Below are positions 12,490-19,772 of a DNA stretch of 22,924 nt, piece after piece (the first letter of the stretch is position 1; each line of letters opens with the position of its first letter). The translations under genes were made by a program, and so were the position numbers. The stretch comes from a virus. The notes below the pieces were generated by a model that was not told the origin of the DNA, did not search any database, and saw nothing but the letters and a program-made list of their open reading frames with translations. The stretch lies in the IMG/VR virus record IMGVR_UViG_3300006919_000487, positions 1-22,924 of that record; one strand, given 5' to 3'.

Positions 12490-12680
12490 AGGTTGGTTGG
12501 GTTCGGTACATCTGTGGGTTTTGTGGTGTTGTGTTTTTGGGTGTGTGTGGGGGTTGTTTGTGTGGTTTCTGTAATTTTTGTGTAACTTTTTGGTTGACTG
12601 TGTGTGGTTTTTTGGTGGCTGTGTGTGGTTGTGCCTGGTGGGGGGGTGTTTTTGTGGGGGGACGTGTTTTGTTACTAGTA
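12490..12680 (+). other. G/T-rich strand-biased tract
   Basis: Roughly 190 bases almost devoid of C and A on the plus strand, with runs such as TGTGTGTGGGGGTTG and GGTGGGGGGGTGTTTTTG. It does not look coding. Possible roles are an unstacked leader RNA, a single-strand replication site, or a G-quadruplex-prone segment. All are inference. Confidence 0.6.
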
Positions 12681-12687
12681 TACTGGT

Positions 12688-12719
12688 TGAACGAATCACC
12701 CTCCGAGGTGATTCGTTCA
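12688..12719 (+). terminator. Tandem hairpin 1
   Basis: TGAACGAATCACC and its complement, 13-bp perfect stem, 6-base loop. No U-tract; followed by a (TTGG)n/TTAG linker. Confidence 0.6.
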
Positions 12720-12748
12720 CTGGTTAGTTGGTTGGTTGGTTAGTTAGC

Positions 12749-12779
12749 GAACAACCACACCTTGTGGGTGTGGTTGTTC
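12749..12779 (+). terminator. Tandem hairpin 2
   Basis: GAACAACCACACC and its complement, 13-bp perfect stem, 5-base loop. Followed by AACTAGTTAGTTAGTTTG, another TTAG-type linker. Confidence 0.6.
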
Positions 12780-12803
12780 AACTAGTTAGTTAGTTTGTGG
12801 TTT

Positions 12804-12839
12804 CGGACAACACTTGGGGTGTTGTCCGTTTTTGTTTTT
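12804..12839 (+). terminator. Tandem hairpin 3, canonical terminator
   Basis: CGGACAACAC stem with a 5-base loop, followed at once by TTTTTGTTTTT. This is the best intrinsic terminator of the array and is oriented rightward. Confidence 0.8.
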
Positions 12840-12854
12840 CTGTTTGAAAGGTTG

Positions 12855-12897
12855 GTCCCTCACTTCGTTCGGGGGTGTCCGTGTCTGGGACGTTTTT
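12855..12897 (+). terminator. Possible fourth hairpin with T-run
   Basis: GTCCC (12855-12859) pairs with GGGAC (12887-12891), followed by GTTTTTT. The interior pairs poorly, so this is a weak call. It ends about 30 bases before the small terminase start. Confidence 0.35.
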
Positions 12898-12927
12898 TGT
12901 TGTTTGGTGAGATGAAAGGTGTTTGTT

Positions 12928-13515
12928 GTGGGTGAACCTGGCAGGAAGAAGCCTGGCGTGTTGGTGGATGTGTATTCTAAGTCTGAGACTTCTTTGAAGT
13001 TGAAGAATGGTCGTCCGTCTAAGGCGTCTTTGCAGCGTGCTAAGCGTGATTTGAATGATCGGCAGGTTTCGTATGCTGCGTGGCTGGCTACGCCTGAGGC
13101 GTACCGCCAGCCTCGTACGAGGACTGAGTTGGCTAAGCAGTTGGGTGTTTCTGAGTATACGTTGTGGCGTTGGGATCAGAATCCGAAGATTGTGTTGGCG
13201 TCTCGGTGGATGGTGTTGCAGCGTGCTGGTGATCCTGGTCGGGTTGGTCAGATCATTGATTTTTTGCATGAGGTGGCTACTGATGAGGTGCAGACGACGA
13301 AGTATCGTTTGGAGGCTGCACGGGAGTATTTGGCTGCTGTTGGTGTGAAGCAGATGTGGAAGAATCCTGAGCCTGAGTTGTTGCAGGTGACTGAGTTGTC
13401 GGACATTGATTTGGAGATGTTGTCTGATGATGAGGTTTGGGAGATGTATAATGAGTTGGCTGGGAATAACGGTGATCCGTTGAAGGAAGCTGACGATGAG
13501 GGTTCTGTTGAATGA
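12928..13515 (+). CDS. Terminase small subunit-like protein
   Basis: The start is the GTG at 12928, 8 bases after GAAAGG; the GTG at 12919 overlaps that site. The 195-residue product has a Lys/Arg-rich N-terminus and a helix-turn-helix at about 63-85 (RTRTELAKQLGVSEYTLWRW), the DNA-recognition motif of many small terminase subunits. A helical middle (YRLEAAREYLAAVGVKQMW) and an acidic tail (SDDEVWEMYNEL) for partner contacts follow. It opens the late operon, two genes before the large terminase. Function: recognise the packaging site and regulate the large subunit. Class assigned by HTH plus position. From here on, codons are strongly T- and G-ending (Leu as TTG), unlike the leftward arm. Confidence 0.75.
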   Translation: MGEPGRKKPGVLVDVYSKSETSLKLKNGRPSKASLQRAKRDLNDRQVSYAAWLATPEAYRQPRTRTELAKQLGVSEYTLWRWDQNPKIVLASRWMVLQRAGDPGRVGQIIDFLHEVATDEVQTTKYRLEAAREYLAAVGVKQMWKNPEPELLQVTELSDIDLEMLSDDEVWEMYNELAGNNGDPLKEADDEGSVE

Positions 13516-14243
13516 TTTTTTATTTGGGTGTTGATAGATGTCGTTTTTTGTGGACGGTTGAGAATATCCCGATGTTTATGTCCCATCGTGTTTTGAGAAG
13601 GCAGAAGTCGTGGAGGCGGGCGGCTTCTCGATGGTGCTTAGATTCTGGTGGGTTTAGTGAGTTGTCTCAGTTTGGTGAGTGGACTATTAGTCCAGAGGAC
13701 TATGTTGAGGCTATCTATAAGTATCAGGATCAGATTGGTAGTATGGATTGGTGTGCTATCCAGGATTGGATGTGTGAGCCGACGATAAGGAAGTTTACTG
13801 GTAAGTCAGTTGAGGAACATCAGCGTTTGACGGTTGACAACTTTTTGTTATTGACTGAGATGGCTCCTGATTTGCCGTTCATTCCCATCCTTCAGGGATG
13901 GGAATTGCAGGATTATGTGTCGATGGTAGACATGTACGCTGATTCTGGTGTTGATTTGTTTCAGTTTGAAACTGTTGGTTTAGGGTCAGTGTGCCGCAGG
14001 CAGTCAACTAAAAGTGTTTTGGAGATTGTGAAAGAATTGCAGCCGTTGAAGTTGCATGGTTTTGGTGTGAAGGGTGATGGTTTGTCGCTGTACGGCGATT
14101 TTTTGACTTCTGCTGATTCTATGGCTTGGTCGTATTCTGGAAGGTTTGTGCAGCCTTGTCCTGAGACTGGATTGGCAAGTTGTCAACATTGCTTGCATTA
14201 TGCTTTGGAGTGGAGAGAGAAGTTTGTCAATGAAGGTTCGTAA
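13512..14243 (+). CDS. dpdA: DpdA-like 7-deazaguanine DNA transglycosylase (TGT superfamily)
   Basis: The 243-residue protein has the blocks I associate with DpdA-family proteins: WCLDSGGFSEL (41-51), DWCAIQDWMCEP (79-90), LPFIPILQGW (121-130), VGLGSVCRRQ (155-164), LHGFGVK (181-187), TSADSMAWS (199-207), and a zinc-site-like CPETGLASCQHCLHYA (C216, C224, C227, H229). DpdA proteins are relatives of tRNA-guanine transglycosylase that exchange guanine in DNA for a 7-deazaguanine such as preQ0. The Asp of SADSMAWS is the likely nucleophile (inference from TGT). The ATG overlaps the small terminase stop (ATGA), and the end overlaps the large terminase start by 14 bp. No preQ0 synthesis genes are in this window; they may lie outside it or the host may supply the base. 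Confidence 0.88.
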   Translation: MIFYLGVDRCRFLWTVENIPMFMSHRVLRRQKSWRRAASRWCLDSGGFSELSQFGEWTISPEDYVEAIYKYQDQIGSMDWCAIQDWMCEPTIRKFTGKSVEEHQRLTVDNFLLLTEMAPDLPFIPILQGWELQDYVSMVDMYADSGVDLFQFETVGLGSVCRRQSTKSVLEIVKELQPLKLHGFGVKGDGLSLYGDFLTSADSMAWSYSGRFVQPCPETGLASCQHCLHYALEWREKFVNEGS

Positions 14244-15882
14244 GACTGTTAGTGCTTCTGAGGGTATTACTGAGCAGAAGTTGCAGAATGAAATCCAGTT
14301 CAGGTCTTGGTTTCCTGCTGAGGCTGTGTTGGATGCCCGTAACCGCATTCCTGATGAGGAATGCGATAGGCTGGTTGAGGGTTTCCGGTTGTTTTGTTTG
14401 CAGGCGATCCGTATCAAGGTGCCTGGTTCCAGGGTGCCGTTTGAGTTGCGTGAGGCGCAGTTGGATACGATTCGGGCTTGGATTCAGAATCGGTATACGA
14501 TTACGTTGAAGGCCCGTCAGATTGGGTTTTCTACGTTGGCTGCTGCTTTTGCGTTGTGGGTGGCTTTGGGTGGTTCTGATCGGCAGATTTATATGTTGTC
14601 TCGCCGTGAGAAGGACAGTATCAGTTTGTTGAATAAGGTGAAGTTTGCGTATAAGTCGATGCCTGAGTGGGTTCGTCAGCGTTCTTCGCATGTGTTGGAT
14701 CGAACGAATCTTAGGATGTCGTTCGATAATGATTCGTTTATTGAGTCGTCTCCGACTGCTTCTGATCCGATTCGTGGTGAGACTGCGTTTCTGGTGATTG
14801 TGGACGAGTGGGCGTCGTTTCAGAATGAGGAAGAAGCGTGGGCTGCTATTGAGCCTGTGACGGATGTTGGTGGGCGGTGTGTTGGGCTTTCAACAGCGAA
14901 GGGCGAGGGCACGTTTTTCCACAGGTTGTGGGTGGGGGCGACAACCAGTAGCAATAGTTTCGTGCCGGTGTTTCATCCGTGGTCGGCGGTGCCGGGTCGT
15001 GACGCTAAATGGTATGAGGACAAGAAGGCGAATATGGAGCTGTGGCAGCTCCATCAGGAGTATCCGTGTTCGCCGGAGGAAGCGTTCATTGGTTCAGGTA
15101 ATCCGTATTTCGATTTGGAACGTTTGCGAGAGATGTCTCTCAAGGAAGGGATTGGTCGGTATTTCATTCAGATTTCTTCTCAGGGTGGGAATCGGTTTGA
15201 ACTTACGGAGGCATCAGATGATGGGCCTTTGGTGGTCTTTGAGAAACCGAAACGGTCTGAGACGTATGTGATTGGGGCTGACGTTGCTCAGGGTTTGGAT
15301 CATGGTGACTGGTCTGTTGCGTATGTGATGGAAGCAAAATCTGGGGATATTGTGGCTGTGTTCCGTGGGAAGCCTGAACCAGATTATTTTGGTGAGATTA
15401 TTGCGGCTTTGGGGTACATGTACAATTATGCTTTGGTGTGCCCGGAGGTGAACAACCACGGTCGTACAACCGTCGATACGCTTCGACGGTTGAAGTACAG
15501 TCGGATTTATCGTCGGCGTACGAAACTGAAAACGATTGAGTCTCCTACTGAGACGATTGGCTGGTTGACTACGCATGGGAATAAGGTTGATGTGATCAAC
15601 CAGTTGTCTCAGTGGTTGCGTGTCCATAATGTGCCGCATGAGCCGACTGTTGCGGAGTTGAAAACGTTTGTGCGTGATCAGAGGGGTGAACGTATCAAGT
15701 TGCATGGTTCACCTCATGATGACTGTGTGATGGCTTTGGCTATTACGATTGAGGCACGAAAGTATGCTGTGATGAACAATATTGGGTCGGTTATCCCGAA
15801 GGATGTTCCTGGCAGTATTGATTGGTGGGCTAAGAAGTTGACTGGGCCGTCACGGAAACGTCGTGTCGGCCCGATGATCTAG
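14230..15882 (+). CDS. terL: Terminase large subunit
   Basis: The start ATG at 14230 lies inside the end of the DpdA-like gene, with GGAGAGAGA upstream; longer frames upstream overlap that gene too far. The 550-residue protein has the ATPase motifs KARQIGFST (94-102, terminase-type Walker A) and LVIVDE (188-193, Walker B plus catalytic Glu), then GLSTAKGEGTFF (219-230). The C-terminal nuclease has VIGADVAQG (D351), CPEVNNHG (E406) and HDDCVMAL (D497, D498). It powers DNA translocation into the procapsid and cuts the concatemer. Length is normal for the family. A terminator hairpin overlaps its stop codon. Confidence 0.95.
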   Translation: MKVRKTVSASEGITEQKLQNEIQFRSWFPAEAVLDARNRIPDEECDRLVEGFRLFCLQAIRIKVPGSRVPFELREAQLDTIRAWIQNRYTITLKARQIGFSTLAAAFALWVALGGSDRQIYMLSRREKDSISLLNKVKFAYKSMPEWVRQRSSHVLDRTNLRMSFDNDSFIESSPTASDPIRGETAFLVIVDEWASFQNEEEAWAAIEPVTDVGGRCVGLSTAKGEGTFFHRLWVGATTSSNSFVPVFHPWSAVPGRDAKWYEDKKANMELWQLHQEYPCSPEEAFIGSGNPYFDLERLREMSLKEGIGRYFIQISSQGGNRFELTEASDDGPLVVFEKPKRSETYVIGADVAQGLDHGDWSVAYVMEAKSGDIVAVFRGKPEPDYFGEIIAALGYMYNYALVCPEVNNHGRTTVDTLRRLKYSRIYRRRTKLKTIESPTETIGWLTTHGNKVDVINQLSQWLRVHNVPHEPTVAELKTFVRDQRGERIKLHGSPHDDCVMALAITIEARKYAVMNNIGSVIPKDVPGSIDWWAKKLTGPSRKRRVGPMI

Positions 15883-15898
15883 CATCGGGACACTTTTT
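15863..15898 (+). terminator. Terminator overlapping the terL stop codon
   Basis: GTGT, 3-base bulge, CCCGATG, loop ATCTAG (which contains the stop codon TAG), CATCGGG, ACAC, TTTTT. An intrinsic terminator whose stem begins in the last codons of terL. Confidence 0.65.
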
Positions 15899-15906
15899 GC
15901 TGTTTA

Positions 15907-15983
15907 TAGAGAATCTGGCGGTCCAAGGCATCTTTTTTGTCGGGGGAAGCCGGGTGGTGGCCTTCGGACCGTCGGGTTCTCTA
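15907..15983 (+). ncRNA. Long structured RNA hairpin between terL and the Zn-finger gene
   Basis: Bases 15907-15929 pair with 15960-15983 over 23 positions, with one bulged base (C15965) and four G-U or U-G pairs. The loop is 30 bases and contains TCTTTTTTG and GGGGGAAGCCGGG. The wobble pairs imply selection on RNA, not DNA. It may be a processing site, an attenuator, a 5' leader element or a small RNA. It lacks tRNA features. Confidence 0.5.
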
Positions 15984-15988
15984 CCAGT

Positions 15989-16001
15989 TTTCAATTTGAA
16001 A
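15989..16001. promoter_or_regulatory. TTTCA-N3-TGAAA palindrome before Zn-finger gene
   Basis: Exact copy with spacer ATT, ending 7 bp before the ATG at 16009; TGAAAG acts as ribosome binding site. It shows that the motif also serves the rightward arm. Confidence 0.7.
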
Positions 16002-16008
16002 GTTTATG

Positions 16009-16341
16009 ATGAGCGTTCATTACATCGAATGTGACAACTGTGGTCGTGAACTTCCTATCGGGAAGTTTGATTTGTCTGGACGGGACCCGGGCACTTGTTT
16101 CAAGTGCCGGGTTTCAACTATTAGTTTCACGAATCCGATCAAAACCGGTCAGGGTGATGATGCTTGGCGTCATGACACGATTCGTGATTATCAGCGCCGT
16201 CAGGTCGCTGAGGCTGCCGAGCAGGGCCATGAGGCTATCCCGGCTTGGCATACCACTGGGACGGGAACAACTAGTGGTTCGATGCAACGTTTGTCTGATC
16301 ATCTAAATAAGTCGGAACAGGTGAAGTCTGATGCCAAGTAA
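16009..16341 (+). CDS. Small Zn-finger protein, 110 aa
   Basis: Of two adjacent ATGs, 16009 has the better spacing (6 bases from GAAAG). The N-terminus holds two Cys pairs, CDNC (C8, C11) and CFKC (C30, C33), the spacing of a zinc ribbon. An Arg-rich helix (RHDTIRDYQRRQVAEAAEQG) and a Ser/Thr/Gly-rich tail follow. The gene overlaps the portal start by 11 bp, so translation is coupled. Its place between terminase and portal suggests a packaging or HNH-free accessory role, perhaps DNA or RNA binding. No specific family is recognised. Confidence 0.75.
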   Translation: MSVHYIECDNCGRELPIGKFDLSGRDPGTCFKCRVSTISFTNPIKTGQGDDAWRHDTIRDYQRRQVAEAAEQGHEAIPAWHTTGTGTTSGSMQRLSDHLNKSEQVKSDAK

Positions 16342-18250
16342 TTATGATGCGTTCATTGACCAGGAGTCGTCTGGTGATGGCTATGGTCGTGATAACGCTA
16401 AGAAGAAACTTGGTCGTCATCGGGCGAACGTGCAGAACTCTTTGCGTCTCCGTAAGGATTCTGAGTGGGATGACAAGTGGTCTAACCTGATTAAGATTTA
16501 TAGCAACAAGTATCCTTGGGATGAACTTGGTTCATATGAGGATATTGTTGTGCCGAATATGGCGTTTTCGACTGTGAACGTGATTGTTCCGTCGATTGCT
16601 GTGAACATTCCGAAGGTGAATGTTACTGCTAAGAATCCGAAGGATCGTGAAACTGCTGCTGTTGTTGAAGCGGTGGTGAATCATCATTGGCGTGAGTTTG
16701 ATGTCCAGGACGAAATCCGTGCTGCCGCTAAGGATTTCGTTATTGTTGGTCACGGCTGGGTGAAGATCACTTGGGAAACTAAGATGGCTGACCGTGAGTT
16801 GTCTGTTGACGAATGGCAGGACGCTGTTCGTGAACAGGTGATGATGCAGCAGCAGTTGGCTCAGTCTGGTGTGTTGGAAGATGATCTTCCGACAATGGAT
16901 GAGGTTATTGAATCTGTTCCTCGTACTGTTGAGGAAACGGTGAAAGACGCACCTTTGGTGCGTCGTATCAGCCCGTTCGATATGGTTGTTGATCCTGATG
17001 CTTTGCGTATGCAGGATTTGCGTTGGATTGCTCAGCGTTCGTTTGTGCCTATTCAGGTTGCCCGTGAAAATGAGGATTGGCAGCCTTCGGCTCGACGCAA
17101 GTTGAAGGCTACGGTGTTGTCGGATGCTCGGGATGATGTGAAGGTTGATGATTCGCATCGTTCTAAGGATGCTGGTTTCGTTGTTGTCTACGAGTATTAT
17201 GATTTGATCAACGAAACTGTTTGTGTTTTCGCTGATGGGTGCGAAGAATTTTTGCAGAAGCCTTCTCAGTCTCCGTTCCCTGGTGTGCATCCGTTTGTGT
17301 TCATGCCGAACTATGAGGTCCCTGAACGGTTTTATCCGATTGGTGATTTGGAAACCATTTATGGTTTGCAGCTAGAGTTGGCTATGACCCGTACCGCTAT
17401 GATCAATGATCGTAAGCATGGTAAGCGGATTCATATGGTGCGTTCTGCGGCTATCGGCCCGGAAGGTATGCAGGCTCTTGAGTCTGGTGACGATGATGTC
17501 CTGATTGATGTGTTGGAGGATCGTCCGTTTGGGGATGTGTTGCAGTCGGTTCAGCCGACTGCGTTGCATCCTGAGTGGTATACCCAGTCGGATATGATTC
17601 TGAACGACATCAACATGATTTCTGGTGTCACTGAGTATTCCCGTGGGCAGGCGGCGAATATTCGCCGTACTGCCACGGAAGCCGGTTTGATTCAGGATGC
17701 TGCTAATGCTCGTTCTTCGGACAAGTTGTATAAGATTGAGCAGGCTATGGGCCGGGTCGCTGAGCGTATGATCAAACTTTCTCAGGTGTTTATGGACACT
17801 GAGGATGTTGCTCGGGTGATTGACGAGAATAAGGTTGTTAGTTGGGTGCGTTATGATCGCACTGTGTTGCAGGGCGATTTTGTGTTTGAGGTTGAGGCTG
17901 GTTCTTCTCAACCTCATAATGAGTCGTTCCGTCGTCAGTCTGCGTTGCAGTTGATGGATGTGTTGTCTCCGATGTTGGGTTCGGGGCTGTTGAACGATCA
18001 GAAGATTATTGAGCATGTGTTGCGTTTCGGGTTTGGCATCAAGAATGCGGATCAAATGATGGGTCCGGGTCCGCAGCCTCCGATGCCGGAAGCAGCACCT
18101 CCGGGTATGCCACCTGAAGGTATGCCTCCGGAGATGCCTCCGGGGATGCCGCCAGAAATGGCGGGCATCCCTCCTGAAATGCTTGCTCAAATGATGGGCG
18201 GTGGCGGTATGCCACCGCAAGGTGTTCCAGGTCCGATGCCTGGAATGTAA
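16331..18250 (+). CDS. Portal protein
   Basis: The 639-residue protein follows the terminase and precedes the scaffold and capsid genes. It has portal-like features: an N-terminal region with long helices and YPWDELGSYEDIVVPNMAFS, an inserted coiled-coil-like segment (QMMQQ-type, about 170-205), the block RISPFDMVVDPDA, and LETIYGLQLELAMTRTAMIN, which fits the long helix of the portal core. SGVTEYSRGQAANIRRTATE is typical of large podo/sipho-type portals. The last about 65 residues are a Pro/Met/Gly-rich tail (PPGMPPEGMPPEMPPGMPPE), probably flexible. Twelve subunits form the channel for DNA entry and exit. Family assignment rests on length, order and these blocks. Confidence 0.85.
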   Translation: MPSNYDAFIDQESSGDGYGRDNAKKKLGRHRANVQNSLRLRKDSEWDDKWSNLIKIYSNKYPWDELGSYEDIVVPNMAFSTVNVIVPSIAVNIPKVNVTAKNPKDRETAAVVEAVVNHHWREFDVQDEIRAAAKDFVIVGHGWVKITWETKMADRELSVDEWQDAVREQVMMQQQLAQSGVLEDDLPTMDEVIESVPRTVEETVKDAPLVRRISPFDMVVDPDALRMQDLRWIAQRSFVPIQVARENEDWQPSARRKLKATVLSDARDDVKVDDSHRSKDAGFVVVYEYYDLINETVCVFADGCEEFLQKPSQSPFPGVHPFVFMPNYEVPERFYPIGDLETIYGLQLELAMTRTAMINDRKHGKRIHMVRSAAIGPEGMQALESGDDDVLIDVLEDRPFGDVLQSVQPTALHPEWYTQSDMILNDINMISGVTEYSRGQAANIRRTATEAGLIQDAANARSSDKLYKIEQAMGRVAERMIKLSQVFMDTEDVARVIDENKVVSWVRYDRTVLQGDFVFEVEAGSSQPHNESFRRQSALQLMDVLSPMLGSGLLNDQKIIEHVLRFGFGIKNADQMMGPGPQPPMPEAAPPGMPPEGMPPEMPPGMPPEMAGIPPEMLAQMMGGGGMPPQGVPGPMPGM

Positions 18251-18320
18251 ATGCTGCCTTCGGGTGGAAGTGGCAGGTCTTAGTACCGAACAGGACGCTG
18301 GGAGGTCGGGTTTGCTGCGC

Positions 18321-18333
18321 TTTCAAAATGAAA
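18321..18333. promoter_or_regulatory. TTTCA-N3-TGAAA palindrome before decoration gene
   Basis: Exact copy with spacer AAA, ending 19 bp before the ATG at 18353. A separate Shine-Dalgarno (GGGGAGA) follows it. Confidence 0.65.
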
Positions 18334-18352
18334 CCTCTAGGGGAGAATGACT

Positions 18353-18676
18353 ATGGCTAATGTTACTAACCTTGGTTCGAACCGTCTGCTGTCGTACAGT
18401 GGCGCTTCGAACACTCTGGCGAACAATGTTTCGCCGTTCACTGTGATCACCGTTTCGCATAGTTCGGCTACCACGCTGACTCTGCCGGAATCGACTGATG
18501 TCGATTACGGTATCGGTACGGTGTTCTTCATTGTTCAGGTTGGCGCTGGTGCTGTCACTGTTGCCAAGACTGGTTCTGACACGATCACCGGCACTGCTGC
18601 CACTGCTGCTGCTGGTGACACTCTGATCGTGACTCGGACCAGCGCAACGGGCTGGCACAGCGGCCTCGCTACCTGA
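18353..18676 (+). CDS. Probable capsid decoration protein, 107 aa
   Basis: Of two ATGs (18347, 18353) the second has the right distance from GGGGAG. The product (MANVTNLGSNRLLSYSGASN) is almost entirely Ser/Thr/Ala/Gly/Val beta-sheet, with YGIGTVFFIVQVGAGAVTVA and AAAGDTLIVTRTSATGWHSG. That composition is typical of small head-surface or fibre-cap domains. Its codons are C-ending with Leu as CTG and Asn as AAC, like the major capsid gene and unlike its neighbours, which argues for very high expression. That fits a decoration protein present in hundreds of copies. A strong terminator follows. Identity is inferred from composition, codon use and place. Confidence 0.6.
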   Translation: MANVTNLGSNRLLSYSGASNTLANNVSPFTVITVSHSSATTLTLPESTDVDYGIGTVFFIVQVGAGAVTVAKTGSDTITGTAATAAAGDTLIVTRTSATGWHSGLAT

Positions 18677-18689
18677 TTTGGGCCACCTG

Positions 18690-18717
18690 GGTATGTGGTA
18701 AAACTGCCCACTATACC
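18690..18717 (+). other. Hairpin between decoration gene and terminator
   Basis: GGTATGTGG pairs with CCACTATACC (9 pairs, one bulge) around a 9-base loop, just after the stop at 18676. It may protect the 3' end of the mRNA together with the terminator at 18730. I saw no tRNA features. Confidence 0.4.
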
Positions 18718-18729
18718 ATTCTGGTACAG

Positions 18730-18757
18730 AAACCGTCCCTTTTTTGGGACGGTTTTT
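18730..18757 (+). terminator. Intrinsic terminator after decoration gene
   Basis: AAACCGTCCC, loop of six T, GGGACGGTTT, then TTGTTT: a textbook rho-independent terminator. It implies a separate promoter or partial read-through for the scaffold and capsid genes. Confidence 0.85.
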
Positions 18758-18809
18758 GTTTATTATAGGAGAGCAATCTTATAGGACTCTCCCAAAATGG
18801 AGAAATGAT

Positions 18810-19766
18810 ATGCCTGATACTGATTTGGACGAGGTTTTCGCTGCTGTTTCCAGTGAGTATGAGTCGGCAGATAATGGTTCTGCCGATTTTGAGGATGACG
18901 CTGGCGATTACGATGATGTCCAGGTGGATGAACCAGATGTTCTGGAGTCCACTGATGATGTTGATGATCTAGGCGATTACGAAGAAACCGATAACTTCGA
19001 TGATGGAGCCGGTGATGTTTCGTGGAATTGGGAGGAATATGCTGACCGGCAGGTTCCTTTCAAGGTTGCGGGTGAAGATGGTGTGGTCACGTTGCGTGAA
19101 TTGCGTGACGGGTACATGCGTAATCAGGATTACACCCGTAAAACCCAGGAGGTAGCCGAGGTTCGCAAGGCTGCTCAATGGGCGCAGGATGTTCAGACTG
19201 CGTTCGAACGTGACCCTATGGGCACGTTGGAAGCTTTTGCTAATGCGTATGGTTTGCTTGATCAGCAGGCTGGTGCGGGTCAGCAAGATAAGCGGTTTAG
19301 TCTGGATGAACTTGATGAGGATATTCGTCCGTGGGCTGAGCAGGCTATGCAGGCTCAGCAGGCTGCCGCTCAGTTGGAGCGGCGTCTTGCGGATTTGGAA
19401 ACTGAGCGTATCAAGGCTGAGGTTCGTGCCGAGGTTGACTCGTTGCGTAATCAGTTCGGGGAAAGTTTTGATGCTGTCGAAACGCTGAAGGTTGCGGCTG
19501 CTAAGAACATGTCTCTGATTGATGCTCACTGGTATTTGTCTGGGCAGCGTAATGTTCAGATGCAGAAGCAGAATGATCAGGCTGGTCGTGCTGCTGCTGA
19601 GGCTGCTGCTAAGCAACGTGAGGCTGATGAGGCTAAGCGTGCTCAGCGTAAGCGTACTGCTTCCGCTTCCTCTAAGGGTTCGTTCCGGGCTTCTGATATT
19701 CCGGTAGATGACTTCAATGACATTGGTGAACTGTTTGAGCAGATCGCCGCTTCTAGCGGCGGCTGA
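18810..19766 (+). CDS. Scaffolding protein
   Basis: The start ATG at 18810 (MPDTDLDEVFAAVSSEYESA) has GGAG 7 bases upstream; the frame extends further up through the terminator and is not coding there. The 318-residue protein is very acidic in its first about 80 residues and then has LRELRDGYMRNQDYTRKTQE. A long Ala/Gln/Glu coiled coil (MQAQQAAAQLERRLADLETE, then RIKAEVRAEVDSLRNQFGES) and a basic segment near the end (KRAQRKRTASASSKG) follow. Acidic N-terminus, coiled coil, basic C-terminus and position just before the major capsid gene are the marks of phage scaffold proteins, which assemble the procapsid and leave it. Confidence 0.85.
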   Translation: MPDTDLDEVFAAVSSEYESADNGSADFEDDAGDYDDVQVDEPDVLESTDDVDDLGDYEETDNFDDGAGDVSWNWEEYADRQVPFKVAGEDGVVTLRELRDGYMRNQDYTRKTQEVAEVRKAAQWAQDVQTAFERDPMGTLEAFANAYGLLDQQAGAGQQDKRFSLDELDEDIRPWAEQAMQAQQAAAQLERRLADLETERIKAEVRAEVDSLRNQFGESFDAVETLKVAAAKNMSLIDAHWYLSGQRNVQMQKQNDQAGRAAAEAAAKQREADEAKRAQRKRTASASSKGSFRASDIPVDDFNDIGELFEQIAASSGG

Positions 19767-19772
19767 TCAGGT

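Larger units (their letters stand above)
12106..12927. other. Gene-less divergence region between leftward and rightward arms
   Basis: I see no convincing gene in these 822 bases. In order they hold: a palindrome (12116), a patch of four TCAAG words (12193-12236), a CCCCAA/TTGGGG palindrome (12246-12259), seven ACC triplets (12272-12292), a palindrome pair (12385/12401), a possible -10 box (12484), a G/T-rich tract (about 12490-12680) and three or four tandem hairpins (12688-12897). This is the expected place for divergent promoters and possibly an origin. Short open frames here have low-complexity products and no ribosome binding sites. Confidence 0.7.

Noticed and set aside
12352-12720. A 122-codon minus-strand open frame across the divergence region
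   Set aside because: The product is low-complexity (His/Asn/Thr/Lys/Pro) because it is the complement of a G/T-rich tract; no ribosome binding site and it runs through a hairpin.
18690-18757. A possible tRNA between the decoration gene and the scaffold gene
   Set aside because: There is a hairpin and a terminator but no T-arm motif, no 7-bp acceptor stem and no anticodon arm of the right size.
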